Origin: Coccinella septempunctata
Lineage: Eukaryota > Arthropoda > Insecta > Coleoptera > Coccinellidae
NCBI RefSeq assembly: GCF_907165205.1
Contig: NC_058190.1
Coordinates: 5,712,001 to 5,776,000 of the forward strand
Direction: 5' to 3'
DNA: 64,000 bases
Positions within the stretch are counted from its first letter, which is position 1, and each line of letters opens with the position of its first letter. The notes beneath the pieces were generated by a model. The model made no database searches. It was given only the letters and a program-made list of their open reading frames with translations, and was not told where the DNA came from. Below, in pieces: positions 42,510-54,960 of the stretch. A program made the position numbers and the translations under genes.

Positions 42510-44270
42510 ATACTTTTCCCCCCTCTCACCCTCTGGAATCTAGGATGATTATATTCGATAAGGACCCCAAGGTAAAGTACAATGTGAATTAGTTAGGATG
42601 TATCTTTTATCCTCTCTGCACAATGCAATTTTCTCCTGTTCAATTGAAAAAACATCATGACATTTAGAGATAATATTTCTTTGTCTTATCAATTTTGTGT
42701 TGGAATCAATCAAGCATTTCAAGTAGTCATCGAAAGAAAGGCTTTTTTATTTCCGCTTCATGGCCTTTTTCACTTATTTTATTTCCTCTTTATCAACACG
42801 AAATGAGTACATTTTGGGTCTTGAACCTACGAAATTATATCTTTTATACAACTCAAATTTATATCATTGATTGGTTTCAATAATGACTCAAAGTCACAAT
42901 GCATCACAAAAGGACTTCTTTGTTTGTATCTGTAATTTGTGAAAAAAACTTGAGACTTCTCTGGAAACTGTATGTGACATGGTTCATGGTTCGAGCACAA
43001 TTCGATATGTTTCCCTAGTTTTTCTTCTGTAGTGAAATAATTAAGACATTGCTCGCATATGAATTTTTTTTTCAGACTTACTGAGTTGTTTCGATGCTAA
43101 CCTCGACAAGTTCTTGATATACACATAATGATATTCTATTTTGTCATCGATAGGAGCATTTTGTTCATCATCAATATGGTTATATATATTCTGAATTAGA
43201 AGTAAATTGGCATGTCTTCGTGGAATTTTGGATTTGCAGATACGAGGTGGAACTACAATGAAATCATCATTTTTAACCATTTGCAGTGAGAAAACATTCA
43301 CTGAAACATTATTTAACATTTCAAACCTCTGTATATCTTCAAGTTTGATTGGAAAAATCTATACCATCACAATTAAAAATAGTGCTTGGGTGGGGATATG
43401 ACGACACTCTATCCGAGTGGGAATGCTGGATGTAAGCATGCAGTAATAATACTCCACAAAAAACAGCATTCATCGTTATTATTTTTGATATTAATTAATG
43501 CATGCCTTTTTGAGAGAAAATTTTTTAGGTAGCTTGATGTATGAACTTCCTCCATTTCCCATTTCCACCTTATTTATATCGACTTCTAATGAAACAATTG
43601 ATTGAAGAGCAAAACCATTATCTTTCTCTTGAAATTCTTCAAGTTTTTGTTTAATTCTGTTTAAAGCATTTCTTTCAATTCAATCGTTTAAATCTGTTCC
43701 CCCATCAATTCTTGCATTTTGTGTAGGGAAATATTTGAAATCGTGTTCATCATCACCACTCAATTAATTGTCCGCAAAAGACAAAATTCACTTTAACAAT
43801 TCCAATAGTGCTTATTGTATTTTTAATTCTATATTTGAAAAGTTGAAATTCATCATCGGAAAATTCTTCAACGATGGTACGCTTCAAATTAATTATAACC
43901 CCAGTTTCTTCCATCTCACCCGATTACTTCTTATACTTCGTATTCCCTCACCTCTATGCGCATCAAAGGATTTGAGTTGAATTTTGTATCTTTTCAAATG
44001 GCAAATGGCAGATTGAATGCTGAATTTTTGTCCGTGATGAGTATTTTTCATTAAATTTTTCAATAAACGAATATGTTTGTTAATCAAATTGATCCATTTT
44101 TTTCTAATCATGATGTCATTTTCGTGAAACAGAAGATTCATTGCATTATGGAATAAATCAATATTACATACCTCCATCTTCACAATTGGACAATCTCAAA
44201 GAACTGAACTGGTTTATACTTCGGTATTTCCTTCAACCCAAGGAATTTGATTCCAAACCCAGCTCCACTG
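42510..44270 (-). pseudogene. Family B DNA polymerase, copy c, internally deleted
   Basis: An N-terminal piece at 43893-44183 (NIDLFHNAMNLLFHEN, RGEGIRSIRSNRV); a middle piece at 43041-43319 (NNVSVNVFSLQ, NLSRLASKQLSKS); then a jump near 42840 from the finger/exonuclease part to the C-terminal FSIEQEK block. The catalytic palm is deleted. Confidence 0.65.
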
Positions 44271-47200
44271 AATTGTGAATTAGGTAGGATGTATCTTTTA
44301 TCGTCTCTACTACACAATGCAATTTTCTCCTGTTCAATTGAAAAAACATCATGACATTTAGATATTATATTTCTTTGTCTTACTAATTTTGTGTTGGAAT
44401 CAATCAAGTATTTCAAGTAGTCATCGAAAGAAAGGCTTTTAATCACATTCCGATTTATGCCTTTCACTTTTTTTATTTCCTCTTCATCAACACGAAATGA
44501 GTACATTTTGGATCTTAATCCTACGAAATCGGTCATAATCTTATCATTATTCTCATCCTTCATCAAACCTAATACTTTTTTATTGACTGGAGGAATTCCA
44601 TATGGATTTCCTTTAGGATAGTCAGATGTATCAAAGCGTGCGTAGCAATCTCGTTTTATGCACTCATAGGGATTTTGATTTGATACCTTATAAGTTAAAC
44701 TATCAGTATCTACATAATTCAATATATTTACTTTCTTTGAAATTAGGTTGGAAATAATCGTAATGCAATTCGTACAAGCAAACCTTTGAAATGTCTAATA
44801 CAGACATTCCTACTTATATTGGTTTATCGATTGTGATCAAACGCTTTTGCAATTCAATTGCGACTAGATTTTCTTCGAAGATGATTCTATCCTTTCAGAA
44901 AGGGCTAGAAATCAAATTCATTGCACCATATCTGCCATACCGTTTGTTGACCAATTTAACTTCTCTATGTGTTTTCCCAAACACAGCATTTATCATTAAT
45001 TTGAAAAGATTTTTTTCAAAATCGTTCTTTGCTGTCTGCCTCATGTGTATTTTTGTCAATATACATTTTAAGCCAGGCAGATTGTTTGAATTGAAGAACT
45101 CTATGGACTTTTTTCAAAACAAGTCCATGACTCAAGGCTTGTTTCAACGTCCTATAATGCACGATATAATTTTTTTTATGATAAAGGGTAGTTAATAATT
45201 CAGGCAACTTTGATCCAGGTGGGATACGTGATTCCGCACAGAATGGCAAGTCTTTGTGCTTGTCGTGTATTTCGGCGGGATATTCCAAATCAACCTCTAA
45301 ATCATCAGGTATTTGTGTAACATTCATATTTGTGTCTGTCCACTTGAATCCCCCCCCCCATATGGCAAAAACTGACTCATAGCCCAACCATATAAGTTAT
45401 CCACATCTAAGTAGAGTAAATACTTTTCAGGTTCATTAATATCGAATTTTGGCCCCATATATTTGTTATTAGCCGTAGAGTATCTGTTTGAACACTGACT
45501 TATTCCACCTCTTATACCGTTTTCTATGAATAGTAATATGTCAATATCTTTAATGATTTCTAATTTGATTTTTGTTATTTTAAGCATACATTGAAAGGTA
45601 TAACCCGGAAGGGTGTAAAAATGAATAGGATCTAATTCATACTCTTTTATACAGCTATTGCGGAATTGTTCGAACACATCGGCTAAAAGCATAATATCAG
45701 TTTTAAGATATAACATCATATAATCTTTCAATGATTGACAATTGAATGTGGACCATATTAGGTGAGCGTGTAGATATTGTTCATCACTTATCTCTTCATA
45801 ATTCAATTTGTTGTAGAATTTCTCAATGGATGGTAGACATGTATCATTCAATTTATCAACACTTCTGATATAGTCATAGCGAAACACACCTTTTTTAGTC
45901 AAAAGTTTGAATGCATCATCATTATAATCGAACAATTGTTTCTTTAAGGCTAAATTCTCTAGTGAACTGTTGAGAAAACGTAAACTATCAATGAACCTGA
46001 ATTGTATTTGAGTATTTTCATCATATTTCGTAAAACTAATATATTTTTCTTTATTTAATGGTAAAAGAGAAACGCGGCCCTGTTCGGCAATCTCCTTTAT
46101 AAGAAAATGTGCGTCATATCCACCTAGATTATGGAAAACTACTGGTATGATAAAAGACTTTTTGAAATTGAGATTACAACTATTGTGAGCCCACCCGCGG
46201 CACACTCCAGTAAAGTGATCATGGTCCATGACTATTTTATCATCCGCTTTGAATGTTTTCTCACATATATGGCATATAACTCGACTATGTGAACCAGTTG
46301 AGTTTATGGGTTTCACATGATTAATTATTTTGCATAACCTATCTGCAATCTCACACAATTTATTCGAGAACCATTCCATGCAATCAACCCCAGTATAGCT
46401 CTCAAAATATGACGGTACAATGTCCTCATAAGAACTTTTCAAATAAACACCTGCGCTGATAGGTTTGTGTTCTTGATACTTTAAACAACTCAAATTTATA
46501 TCATTGATTGGTTTCAAATATTACTCAAAGTCACAATACATTACAAAAGGACTTCTCTGTTTGTATCTGTAATTTGTAAAACTAACATGAGACTTTTCTG
46601 GAAACTGTATGTGACATGGCTCATGATTCGAGCACAATTCGATATGTTTCCCTAGTTTTTCTTCTGTAGTGAAATAATTAAGACATTGATAGCATATGAA
46701 CTTATTTTTTTTAGACTTACTGAGTTGTTTCGACACTAATCTCGACAAGTTCTTGATATACACATAATGATATTCTATTTTGTCATCAATAGGAGCATTT
46801 TTCCCATCATCAATATGGTTATATATATTCTGAATTAGAAGTAAATTGGCATGTCTTCGTGGAATTTTGGATTTGCAGATACGAGATGGAACTACAATGA
46901 AATCATCATTTTTAACCATTTGCAGTGAGAAAACATTCACTGAAACATTATTCACATTTCAAACCTCTCTATATCTTTAAGTTTTATAGGAAAATCTATA
47001 CCATCACAATTAAAAATAGTGCTTGGGTGGGGATATGATGACACTCTATCAGAGTGGGAAGATGCTGGATGTAAGCATGCAGTAATACTCCACAAAAAAC
47101 AACATTGATCATTGTTTTTGATATTAATGCATACTTTTTGGCCGCAATTTTTTCAGGAAGATTGATGAATGAACTACCTCCATTACCCATTTCCACCTTA

Positions 47201-47842
47201 TTTATATTGACTTCTAATGAAACAATTGATTGAAGAGCAAAACCACTCTCTTTCTCTTGAAATTCTTCAAGTTTTTGTTTAATTCTGTTTAAAGCATTTC
47301 TTTCAAACCAATCGTTTAAATCTGTTCCCCCATCAATTGTTGCATTTTGTGTAGAGAAATATTTGAAATCGAGTAGCTCATCATCACCACTTTTTTCAAT
47401 GAATTGTCAGCAAAATACTAAATTCACTTTAACAATTCCAATACAGCTTATTGTATTTCTAATTCTATATTTGAAAAGATGAAATGCATCATCGAAAAAT
47501 TCTTCAACGACCGTATGCTTCAAATTGATTATAACCCCAGTTCTTATTCTTGATTCAAATGCTGATTGAACATCCTCCCATGTCACCCGATTACTTCTTA
47601 CACTTCGTATTCCCTCACCTCTATGCGCATCAAAGGATTTGAGTTGAATTTTGTATCTTTTCAAATGCAAATGGCAGATTGAATGCTGAATTTTGTCCGT
47701 GATGAGTATTTTTCATTAAATTTTTCAATAAACGAATATGTTTGTTAATCAAATTGATCCATTTTTTTCTAATCATGATGTCATTTTCGTGAAACAGAAG
47801 ATTCATTGCATTATGGAATAAATCAATATTACATACCTCCAT
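44270..47842 (-). pseudogene. Family B DNA polymerase, copy d, most complete
   Basis: In order: 47407-47842 N-terminal region (RSVRSNRVTWEDVQSAFESR, FFDDAFHLF); about 46996-47196 GGSSFINLP; 46521-46955 C2H2 finger CYQCLNYF and start of the exonuclease; 45324-46517 endonuclease VII-like cluster (CHICEKTF, DHDHFTG, AHNSCNL), FHNLGGYDAHFL and motif A DVDNLYGWAM; 45016-45387; and 44180-44722 motif C YVDTDSL and FVGLRSKMYSFRV. At least five frameshifts separate these blocks. It replicates DNA with a protein primer in related elements (Polintons, bidnaviruses). The 3' end is fused near 44270 to copy c. Confidence 0.8.
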
Positions 47843-48154
47843 CTTAACAATTGGACAATCTCAAAGATTTGAACTGGTTTATATTTCGGTATTTCCTTCA
47901 CCCCAAGGAATTTGATTCCAAACCCAGCTCCACTGAATTCCTTTATGACTTGCTTCAGATGGTCGTTTGCTCGTTTCGGTAGAAATATACACTTTTCTTC
48001 CAACTCCAAGGGAATAGATTCCCCGAATATAGTCTTTAGTGATTTTTGCATCAATTATTCGATGGACTTCACCCACTATCAAATCCTTGAGTGATGCAAT
48101 TGGTTTCTGGTGCTGTGAAAAAGAACCACACTGGTTAATTTTTGTCAGATCCAT
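47803..48154 (-). pseudogene. Small gene in front of polymerase copy d (possible ssDNA-binding type)
   Basis: Starts MDLTKINQCGSFSQHQK at 48154, then after a frameshift reads CIFLPKRANDHL and GAGFGIKFLG. A short protein with an I-x-F-L-P-K-R block precedes the polymerase in related arthropod sequences as I remember them, and an OB-fold DNA-binding role is plausible but unproven. Its 3' end recurs at the copy c/d junction (44180-44270), so copies c and d are tandem. Confidence 0.4.
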
Positions 48155-48174
48155 TGTTATAATTTTTATTGTTT

Positions 48175-48600
48175 TTATTTTATGCTGAAATTCAAATATT
48201 TAAGAATATTTCCATCACTACAAAGTTTGAATACTTACATTGGAAAATGATACTCTTCACAAAAATTTTCACTGAAGAAAAACAATTTCTTATTACTCTG
48301 TGGACTACAACAAGCTCTGCGGTATTTCTTTTTTCATCAAAGTCAGAACAACTGATAATTTGAAGACTGAGGTTGGAATGTCCGTCCTATTCAGTCAGTC
48401 TGGTAATGACTATGAATATTGGGAGTTTGAGTCAATGGATCGAATTTTTTTTGACAAAACAGAAATTAATCCAGTTGCCACATGGTCCAGTGTTAAAGGA
48501 CTACTAATGTTCATTCTTTTTTTTTTCATTGCTGTATCCCGTTACCGGGAATAAATCTACAAAAAGAAGAAGAAGAAGAAAAAGAAAAAAAAACAGACTT
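48175..48600. other. Spacer ending in a GAA-rich microsatellite
   Basis: A plus-strand frame at 48300-48554 is open but unrecognised. 48560-48595 is (GAA)n/A-rich and may be the tail of the adjacent LINE. Confidence 0.3.
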
Positions 48601-49400
48601 GTAATTTCTTAGTGCTAGTTGCGACCGTGTGCCCTCCTGTGACTAAAGAGACCCAACCGTGACCTGCAGATCCTTCCACAGTCAGGGCATGGATAGTCTT
48701 CTCGATTCTCCATTATAACTGTGTACCAAAGACCTCCACTGTGACCTGTCTAACGCTAGTTGTTCCCAGTTATGATTGGCATTAACTGATTTTAGGGATT
48801 GATGTAGTGTATCCTTAAACCGCTTATACTGGCCTCCTGGTTTCCGGGCTCCCTCAGTGAGTTCGCCGTATAGAGCTCCATCTGAGTCGGGCCCTCGTTA
48901 CTTGAGTCTCAATTTTTGTACAACTCGCGCGCTGCAAGACTTCTGCATTCGAAACTTTGTGGAACCATCTGATGTGCATTATCTGTCTTAGATGGCGTTG
49001 CTGCGTCTGTTCAAGCTGTTCAATATGTCGCCTGTAGGGAGTCCAGCTTTCGCTTCCGTAAAGAAGCGTTGGGAGGACAACTACTCTGTAAACAGCTGTC
49101 TTAGTCTCCAGATTGAGGTCGTGATTTTGGAACACTCTGTCCTTCAGCTTCCAGAATGCCCGTGATGCCGAATTGATACGGTTGTGTATTTCCGTGTCAA
49201 GGTTTGCCCTAGTATTTATGAAGCTTCCCAAGTATTTGAACTGCTCGACCTGTTCTAGAGTTTCATTGTCCAGGCTGATATCTGTTTGAAGGCTTTCTGG
49301 CGGACTTACCAGGATTTTGGTCTTGTCAATATTGAGTCTAAGGCCTAAAGCTTCGTATATATGTTTATAGGTGTCCATCATTATCTGTAGATCCTCTGAG
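48600..49400 (-). mobile_element. RTE-type non-LTR retrotransposon 3' fragment
   Basis: The frame 48854-49381 covers the end of the reverse transcriptase: LGLRLNIDKTKILV, EQFKYLGSFI, YRVVVLPTLLYGSESW, and a HLRQIMHIRW tail typical of RTE-like elements. The FADD motif lies upstream and is missing. Confidence 0.7.
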
Positions 49401-49599
49401 CTGCTAGCGATGAGTGCGATGAGGATGAGGATGAGCGATGAGGACTACTAATGAAATCTGCAGACACAGAAGATAAATTATCTAGTAAGTTTATTTTCGG
49501 AAGTTATTGCAGAGATGCTTTTCCATATCCAATAAATATTTCTGTATATTTACCTGTGATTTCTATATTTTCAGGCCACGTCATGAATATGGTTACAAA

Positions 49600-50824
49600 T
49601 TAATTCTTCATCATTTCCAAGGAAAAGGAAGAATAGAGGCAATTCGACAGAATGGCGTCATAGATAGAAGATGGCTAGGCAGGATAAGTTTTCGGATTTA
49701 TTTTGCCGACTAACAAGTGCTATTGAAAGCATCCCCAGTCTGGGAATGACAATGGTGGCAATTTTTGCCTATTTCTGTGATGTGGTGTAACGAATAGTAT
49801 ACAGGGTGTCCGGGGAATAACTGTACATACTCTCACCAGAGATGGAGTTGGACTAGCTGGTTACGGATTGACTATAAAAAATTAATTTCTGGATTTCCCA
49901 AGAAAACTACAGTATATACATGTTTCAGACATGGGTTGACATGAAAAAAAAAATACTGAATGAAAATTCGTAAAAGAGTGAAATCATGCAAGGGGGGTAC
50001 TGGAGGTGGTCCTCCTTTGCCACCAAGTATAGAAGCTAGTTATTTGGACAGACAAATCCTATCCATCATTCCTATAGTAACTATTCAATACTCAGGAATC
50101 CGAAGAAGTTTCATTCTTGGAAGAAGATCTTTTATATGTAAGTACAGTAAAATAAATGAGAATTTAAATATTTTTTTTGTTTTTTTGCTGCACAAAAATG
50201 AGTGATTGTTCAAAAAGAATAAGGACAATCAATATTTTGAAATCAAGAAATACATTCGAATATAAAAACTTTTTTTTTCTCAGGAAGGTCATGAAAGTGT
50301 AGCTAAAAAAAACCACATTCCAACACAGGTTGCACTCAGGGAACACCAGTATTGCTCTAATAGCGCCACACAAAATACTGCCCCAACACTCCCCCATACC
50401 ATAACGAGTACGAAGACTACCAAAAGTCTTTACGAAGAATACCAAAAGTCTTCCTCACACTGAAACTGGTTGGGAGACTTCCCCGACATCAGTACCTAGT
50501 ACAACATCTGGGCCAATCCTGGTTCAAAGTGAAGCCAGCAGTGGCAGTGGCAAAAAATCTACTGGGACTCCAATACACAAAAAGAGAAGAAGCAACAAAA
50601 CAAACAGGTTGGAAGAATCCCTGAAAACCAACAGCAGATTCATAGATTTGAATTCTGAGAAATTCAAAAGTGACAAGATTTATCAAAATAAAAAAATTTC
50701 GCTGATGGAAAAGATGTTGAAAAATAAAGAAATTTTTGAAAATAGAGTAGCATCTGCATTAGAAAAAATGGCAGATAGTTTAGTGAAAATTGCCTCTGCA
50801 AACAGTGCCTATAACCGTCTGTGA
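49600..50824 (+). pseudogene. Zeste/Myb-SANT-like protein, middle and C-terminal exons
   Basis: 49960-50205 reads CKGGTGGGPPLPPS and DRQILSIIP, the usual K-K-T-G-G-G-P-P ... L-S-I-I-P segment after the DNA-binding domain. 50609-50824 is the coiled C-terminal KKISLMEKMLKNKEIFENR. Other copies of this family are at 9060, 26080 and 57403. Confidence 0.5.
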
Positions 50825-50877
50825 TATTTTGAAATCATATTAAATATATGTTTCTTTTGAACATTTCACCCTGATTA

Positions 50878-51118
50878 CTATACTTTTCGTTTTTTTCTCG
50901 TAGTGTTATTAGATTTTTATTTGTATAAGTTTTTCTTTATTTCAGTCAAGATTTATTTATAATCATTCATTAACTGAAATATGAAGTTATTTTATACTTT
51001 TCGTTTGTTTCTCGTAGTGTTATTAGATTTCCAAATATTTGTATAAGTTTTTCTTTATTTCAGTCAAGATTTATTTATAATAATTTATTTACTGCAATAT
51101 GAAGTTATTTTTTGTTAA
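50878..51118. repeat. Tandem duplication, ~116-bp period
   Basis: TATACTTTTCGTTT...GAAGTTATTTT occurs twice (50878 and about 50994) with small indels. Confidence 0.8.
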
Positions 51119-51220
51119 TTTGAAGCTACACTTTCAATAAATATTTATGAACAAATATTTTGTTTGAATTTCCCTGTCAAGAATAAAGCTGTGGAAAGCA
51201 ATTAGGGAAACAATATACAC

Positions 51221-51289
51221 AATAATAAGGATAAATTCACATGCATACCACCCGACGATATGAATATCGACAAGTGTTACGATCCGAAT
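51221..51289 (-). repeat. 69-bp inverted repeat, left arm
   Basis: Reverse complement of 53019-53087 with two mismatches. The pair brackets about 1.7 kb that includes a P-type transposase remnant. Confidence 0.85.
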
Positions 51290-51900
51290 TGAGCTAGCCA
51301 ATTTGTCATCGTCAAGGCCCCCAAATGGAGTACGCTCCACCCACAGATTACAGAGTAGAATAGATCTGACACTCACGTTCTACGGTGAAAAATACAGTTT
51401 ATCCCGCCCTCAGCGTCCCCATGCGGTTGCCACCCAACTAATCGGGAGAAATTCCGGTATAACAGGAAACTGCAATTGCAAGGCGCGAAATTTAAATTAG
51501 CCCATTCACTGCTGTTTTAGACGTCGATAGAATAATATGGATTATTAGGGCGAATTTTAAGGAGGAATAAAACTTCTCATGAAAAATATACATATATTGA
51601 TATTTCCAGCACAGGATAAACAAATATGGAAATACATAAGCTATAATTATGGCAATGAATATATGAGCAGAGGTAAAATGTCAATAGGGTCACATATCTT
51701 CGTAAGACAATAATTATATAATTAACAGTAATAATATTGTTCATAGGAAATGAGGTTGAAATTATGATATGTTCAGAAATCTTCAACATTATCCAAAAAG
51801 GACACAATGTTTGTTGGGAGTCGGCAATAGAAATCAAAAACAGCATGCCAAAGCTTAGAATGCATTAATAATTTGGAAAAGAAAAAATTAGTTGCCCAAA
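51290..51900. other. Interval without a recognised gene
   Basis: 51300-51500 is GC-richer than its surroundings. Frames on both strands are short. Confidence 0.25.
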
Positions 51901-51903
51901 GAC

Positions 51904-52620
51904 CTATGTGGATTTTATATTTTCCTGCAGGAAAGATGTCAAAGTCTCTAAACAACGACTTCCTGTTTTATCTTCCTCACAGTTAGATCCCCAGGAATGC
52001 ACAGACATGAAATTATTAATAACTAAAGTTTTGAATGATGAAATAAAGTGTTCAACATTTGGGTTAGTATTCCTTACTCCATGTGCTCTAATGTACACAA
52101 AAAGGTTTTCTAAACAATCTTGATTGAAAGCCCCAATGAGAATATATTTAAAGTGATAATCATTGAATAGTTTTTGATAAGGTAAAGGAATGCTTTCAAT
52201 TTTGTCACTATATTCTTCAAAGTGGGCACCACAATGGATCTTTTCTTTCAAGGGCAATAAAATGAAATAGTGTTGAAAATTTGTATCGCCTGCTCCCAAC
52301 AAACATTGTGTTCTGTTTGAATACTAACCGTCTTCTCTAAGAGTTTCGCAGTGGATGTCTAAGCTCTGGATACATTCAACGAATCAAATAACTCATCCAA
52401 GAATAGTATAAAGTCAGCAGTGTCGATAGCCTCTCTGGGAAGCTGAAGCGGATGCTTGATTTCTAAAAAGGAAAATAGTAAATTTTTGTATTATTATGTT
52501 TGAAAAAAAAACTTACCCCATTGAGAAATGAGCTTCATCATTGACCCCACGGAGTGGCTTGATACCTGACTACACAGTTTGACTTTCATTTCCATTAACA
52601 CAATTTTCTAAGGGTTTGGT
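51904..52620 (-). pseudogene. P-element/THAP9-type transposase, C-terminal remnant
   Basis: Reads ILIGAFNQDCLENLF and IRAHGVRNTNPNVEHFISSF, the C-terminal landmark of P-type transposases (N-Q-D-x-L-E-N-x-F ... R-N-T-N-P). The preceding helical part continues to about 52600 with stops. Confidence 0.65.
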
Positions 52621-53018
52621 TGGATTGGTTTAAGTATAAACGATTAATGTTATAATTACGTGGTTCTTTGAATCAAACATTTCTTACAAGAAAATCGGGT
52701 AAAATCGATTTCCTGATGAGACTGTTGAGTTCAATAAATGGGTATTTTTAATTTACTCTCGTATAAAATCTCGTTTGTAAACAAGAATTTGCATTAAAAC
52801 ATATTGACAATATTGACATTGACACTGTTGGCGTTCACAAATCCAATATGTCAGAATACAGTAATCTGCGGAGAATATGATATATATTTTCGTATGCAGT
52901 GCCACATAGCGTTTGATTGCAGAACTAAAAACCGTATTTGGGGTGGGGGTAACGAAGTGTCAAGCCCCTGGCTCCACCGAAGAAAAGCAGATGCTGACCA
53001 TGGATCCATTCCATGACC

Positions 53019-53087
53019 ATTCGGATCGTAACACTTGTCGATATTCATATAGTCGGGTGGTATGCATCTGAATTTATCCTTATTATT
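53019..53087 (+). repeat. 69-bp inverted repeat, right arm
   Basis: Partner of 51221-51289. Confidence 0.85.
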
Positions 53088-53156
53088 TTATTCATTGCCT
53101 CCCCGTTGAGGCGTGATCATCCTTCATTAATATACACAATATTCGTAGTGTGTTAT

Positions 53157-53900
53157 TCAAAAATTACATTTAATATTCCCTCCCCTCCCCTGGAAAACGC
53201 GTTGGTGCATATATATGCCATAGTCAACTAGGACTACATCTTCATTCTCTTCTTGTGGTTCAGGTACACCAGCTTCTAGACACATGTTGTATAAAACCAC
53301 ACATGCATTTATGATTAATTGTAGCTGCCACATATGGAGAATAGTGCAAGACACCGAAAACGATTTTTGATAACACCATTGCAGCGATCAATACCACTTC
53401 TGACACTTCATTGAATCTTTCTTCGTCAATAGTTTCTGGATCTGAAATAGGTGTCAATAACCACGGTCTTGTGGGATAACCTGCAAAATCAGATATGTTC
53501 AGCATTAAAGTGAAATCTCAACACCAATGGAAAAATATTATCTGAATCACCTATAACAAAAAAACTATTGCTAAGATTACGGCGATAGATTCTTTCCAAA
53601 GTCTCACCAAATAAAGGAATCATGTGTACTGCCTGGAAATCTGGCATTCACATGCAATATCCTCAATGTATCGCATATCTGTAAGAAATAAATAATTATG
53701 AATCATAATTTCTGAAATGATATGAGCCTGGTGGAGAAAAATTATTACCAACTGAACATTAAGGGAATGATAATTTTTCCTATTAACATAGGCTCTTTCT
53801 GGCTGCCCTTCATTAAGCACCTTAGGTGATACAAATGCCACATGGGTGCAATCAACAATTCCAAGAAATTGATATTTTTCATAAAAACTCAAAAATAAAC
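53157..53900 (-). pseudogene. PIF/Harbinger transposase (HARBI1-like), decayed
   Basis: 53620-53892 reads FLGIVDCTHVAFVSP, YVNRKNYHSLNVQLV and DMRYIEDIACECQ, the first catalytic-Asp region. 53260-53505 reads YPTRPWLLTPI and RFNEV. 53157-53354 reads NACVVLYNMCLEAGVPEP, the A-x-x-L-x-N-x-C end. Frameshifts and stops separate them. Confidence 0.65.
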
Positions 53901-53904
53901 AAAT

Positions 53905-54600
53905 AACTACTTATTCTTTGAGTTCATTATTATTTCTTCTTTCTGAACTGAACACCTACCTCTGTCTTATTTTTCCAGTTCAATCATATTTCTTGGAAAG
54001 CAAACCCACCGATTAAATATTTGTGGAGTGTTTAGGACATCGCATATTTCAGCGAGTCATACTTGCTTTACTTATTCCGATGAAATGGTTTGACCCAGTT
54101 ATTTCTTGATAACAACCGGTAGCCATAAATCTCAAAGTTGCCAAAACCTACGAATTATATACTTGATAAAGCTGTCCACAGTTAACAAAGTAGTAGTGAT
54201 GCTGTTTTCATAGTTAATTTCAGAGTAGCAATAATTTTTAAGTTACCTTGGTCTGTACAGTGAGAGCTGATGCTCTTGAAGGTGCTTGCACATAAAGTTG
54301 AACGATATCAATTAGTTCTCTTGTTAGAGCTTTAGTTAGTCAAAACATTTTGACTAATCAAAAGGGTTTCCTTTGGGAAGTACATCAACCACTGTTTGGT
54401 ATTGTGCATCAGCCTCTTCAATATATCATGTTTGGTAAAAAAATTTTGTTGTGAAGGGTGATCTTGATATGTCCAAACACTCAAAGCAAAAAATTTACAC
54501 TCACAGCTTACAACAAAAAATCCACTATCACTGATCGATGTGCAATGTACAATGAATCATTGTACTTCTTGCCTGCTAGCCTTCCAATATTTTTTTTGTT
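53905..54600. other. Interval without a recognised gene
   Basis: AT-rich. 54000-54560 may be more degenerate Harbinger or flanking sequence. A 19-bp palindrome GTACAATGAATCATTGTAC lies near 54549. Confidence 0.25.
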
Positions 54601-54604
54601 GTTC

Positions 54605-54960
54605 TTCAAATGATACAGCTTCCTCGAAACCATGAAAAAGAGTATATTGAGTGGAATAAACTTCTTTTCACATAATGCAAGATTCTTACAATGGGATAGA
54701 ATCCCTTAGCATATCCATAATCCATGAAAAATAGAGAGCAGTAGAAACACCTGTGAAGTAGAATCCGTTTAATCATTATACTTGATAGCTTTCCAATATT
54801 TTTCGTAATGTTATCCTTCAAATGGTATAGCTTCATTGCGACTATCAAAAGAGTATATTGAGTGGATTAAACTTCTGATCACATAATGATATGCTTACAG
54901 CTTACAGTGGGATAGAATCCCTGAGAAACATATCATCCACAATCCTTGATTTTTGAAAAA
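54605..54960. repeat. Diverged tandem duplication, ~222-bp period
   Basis: Two similar stretches begin near 54608 and 54829, sharing GAGTATATTGAGTGGA and GGGATAGAATCCCT. Confidence 0.65.
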
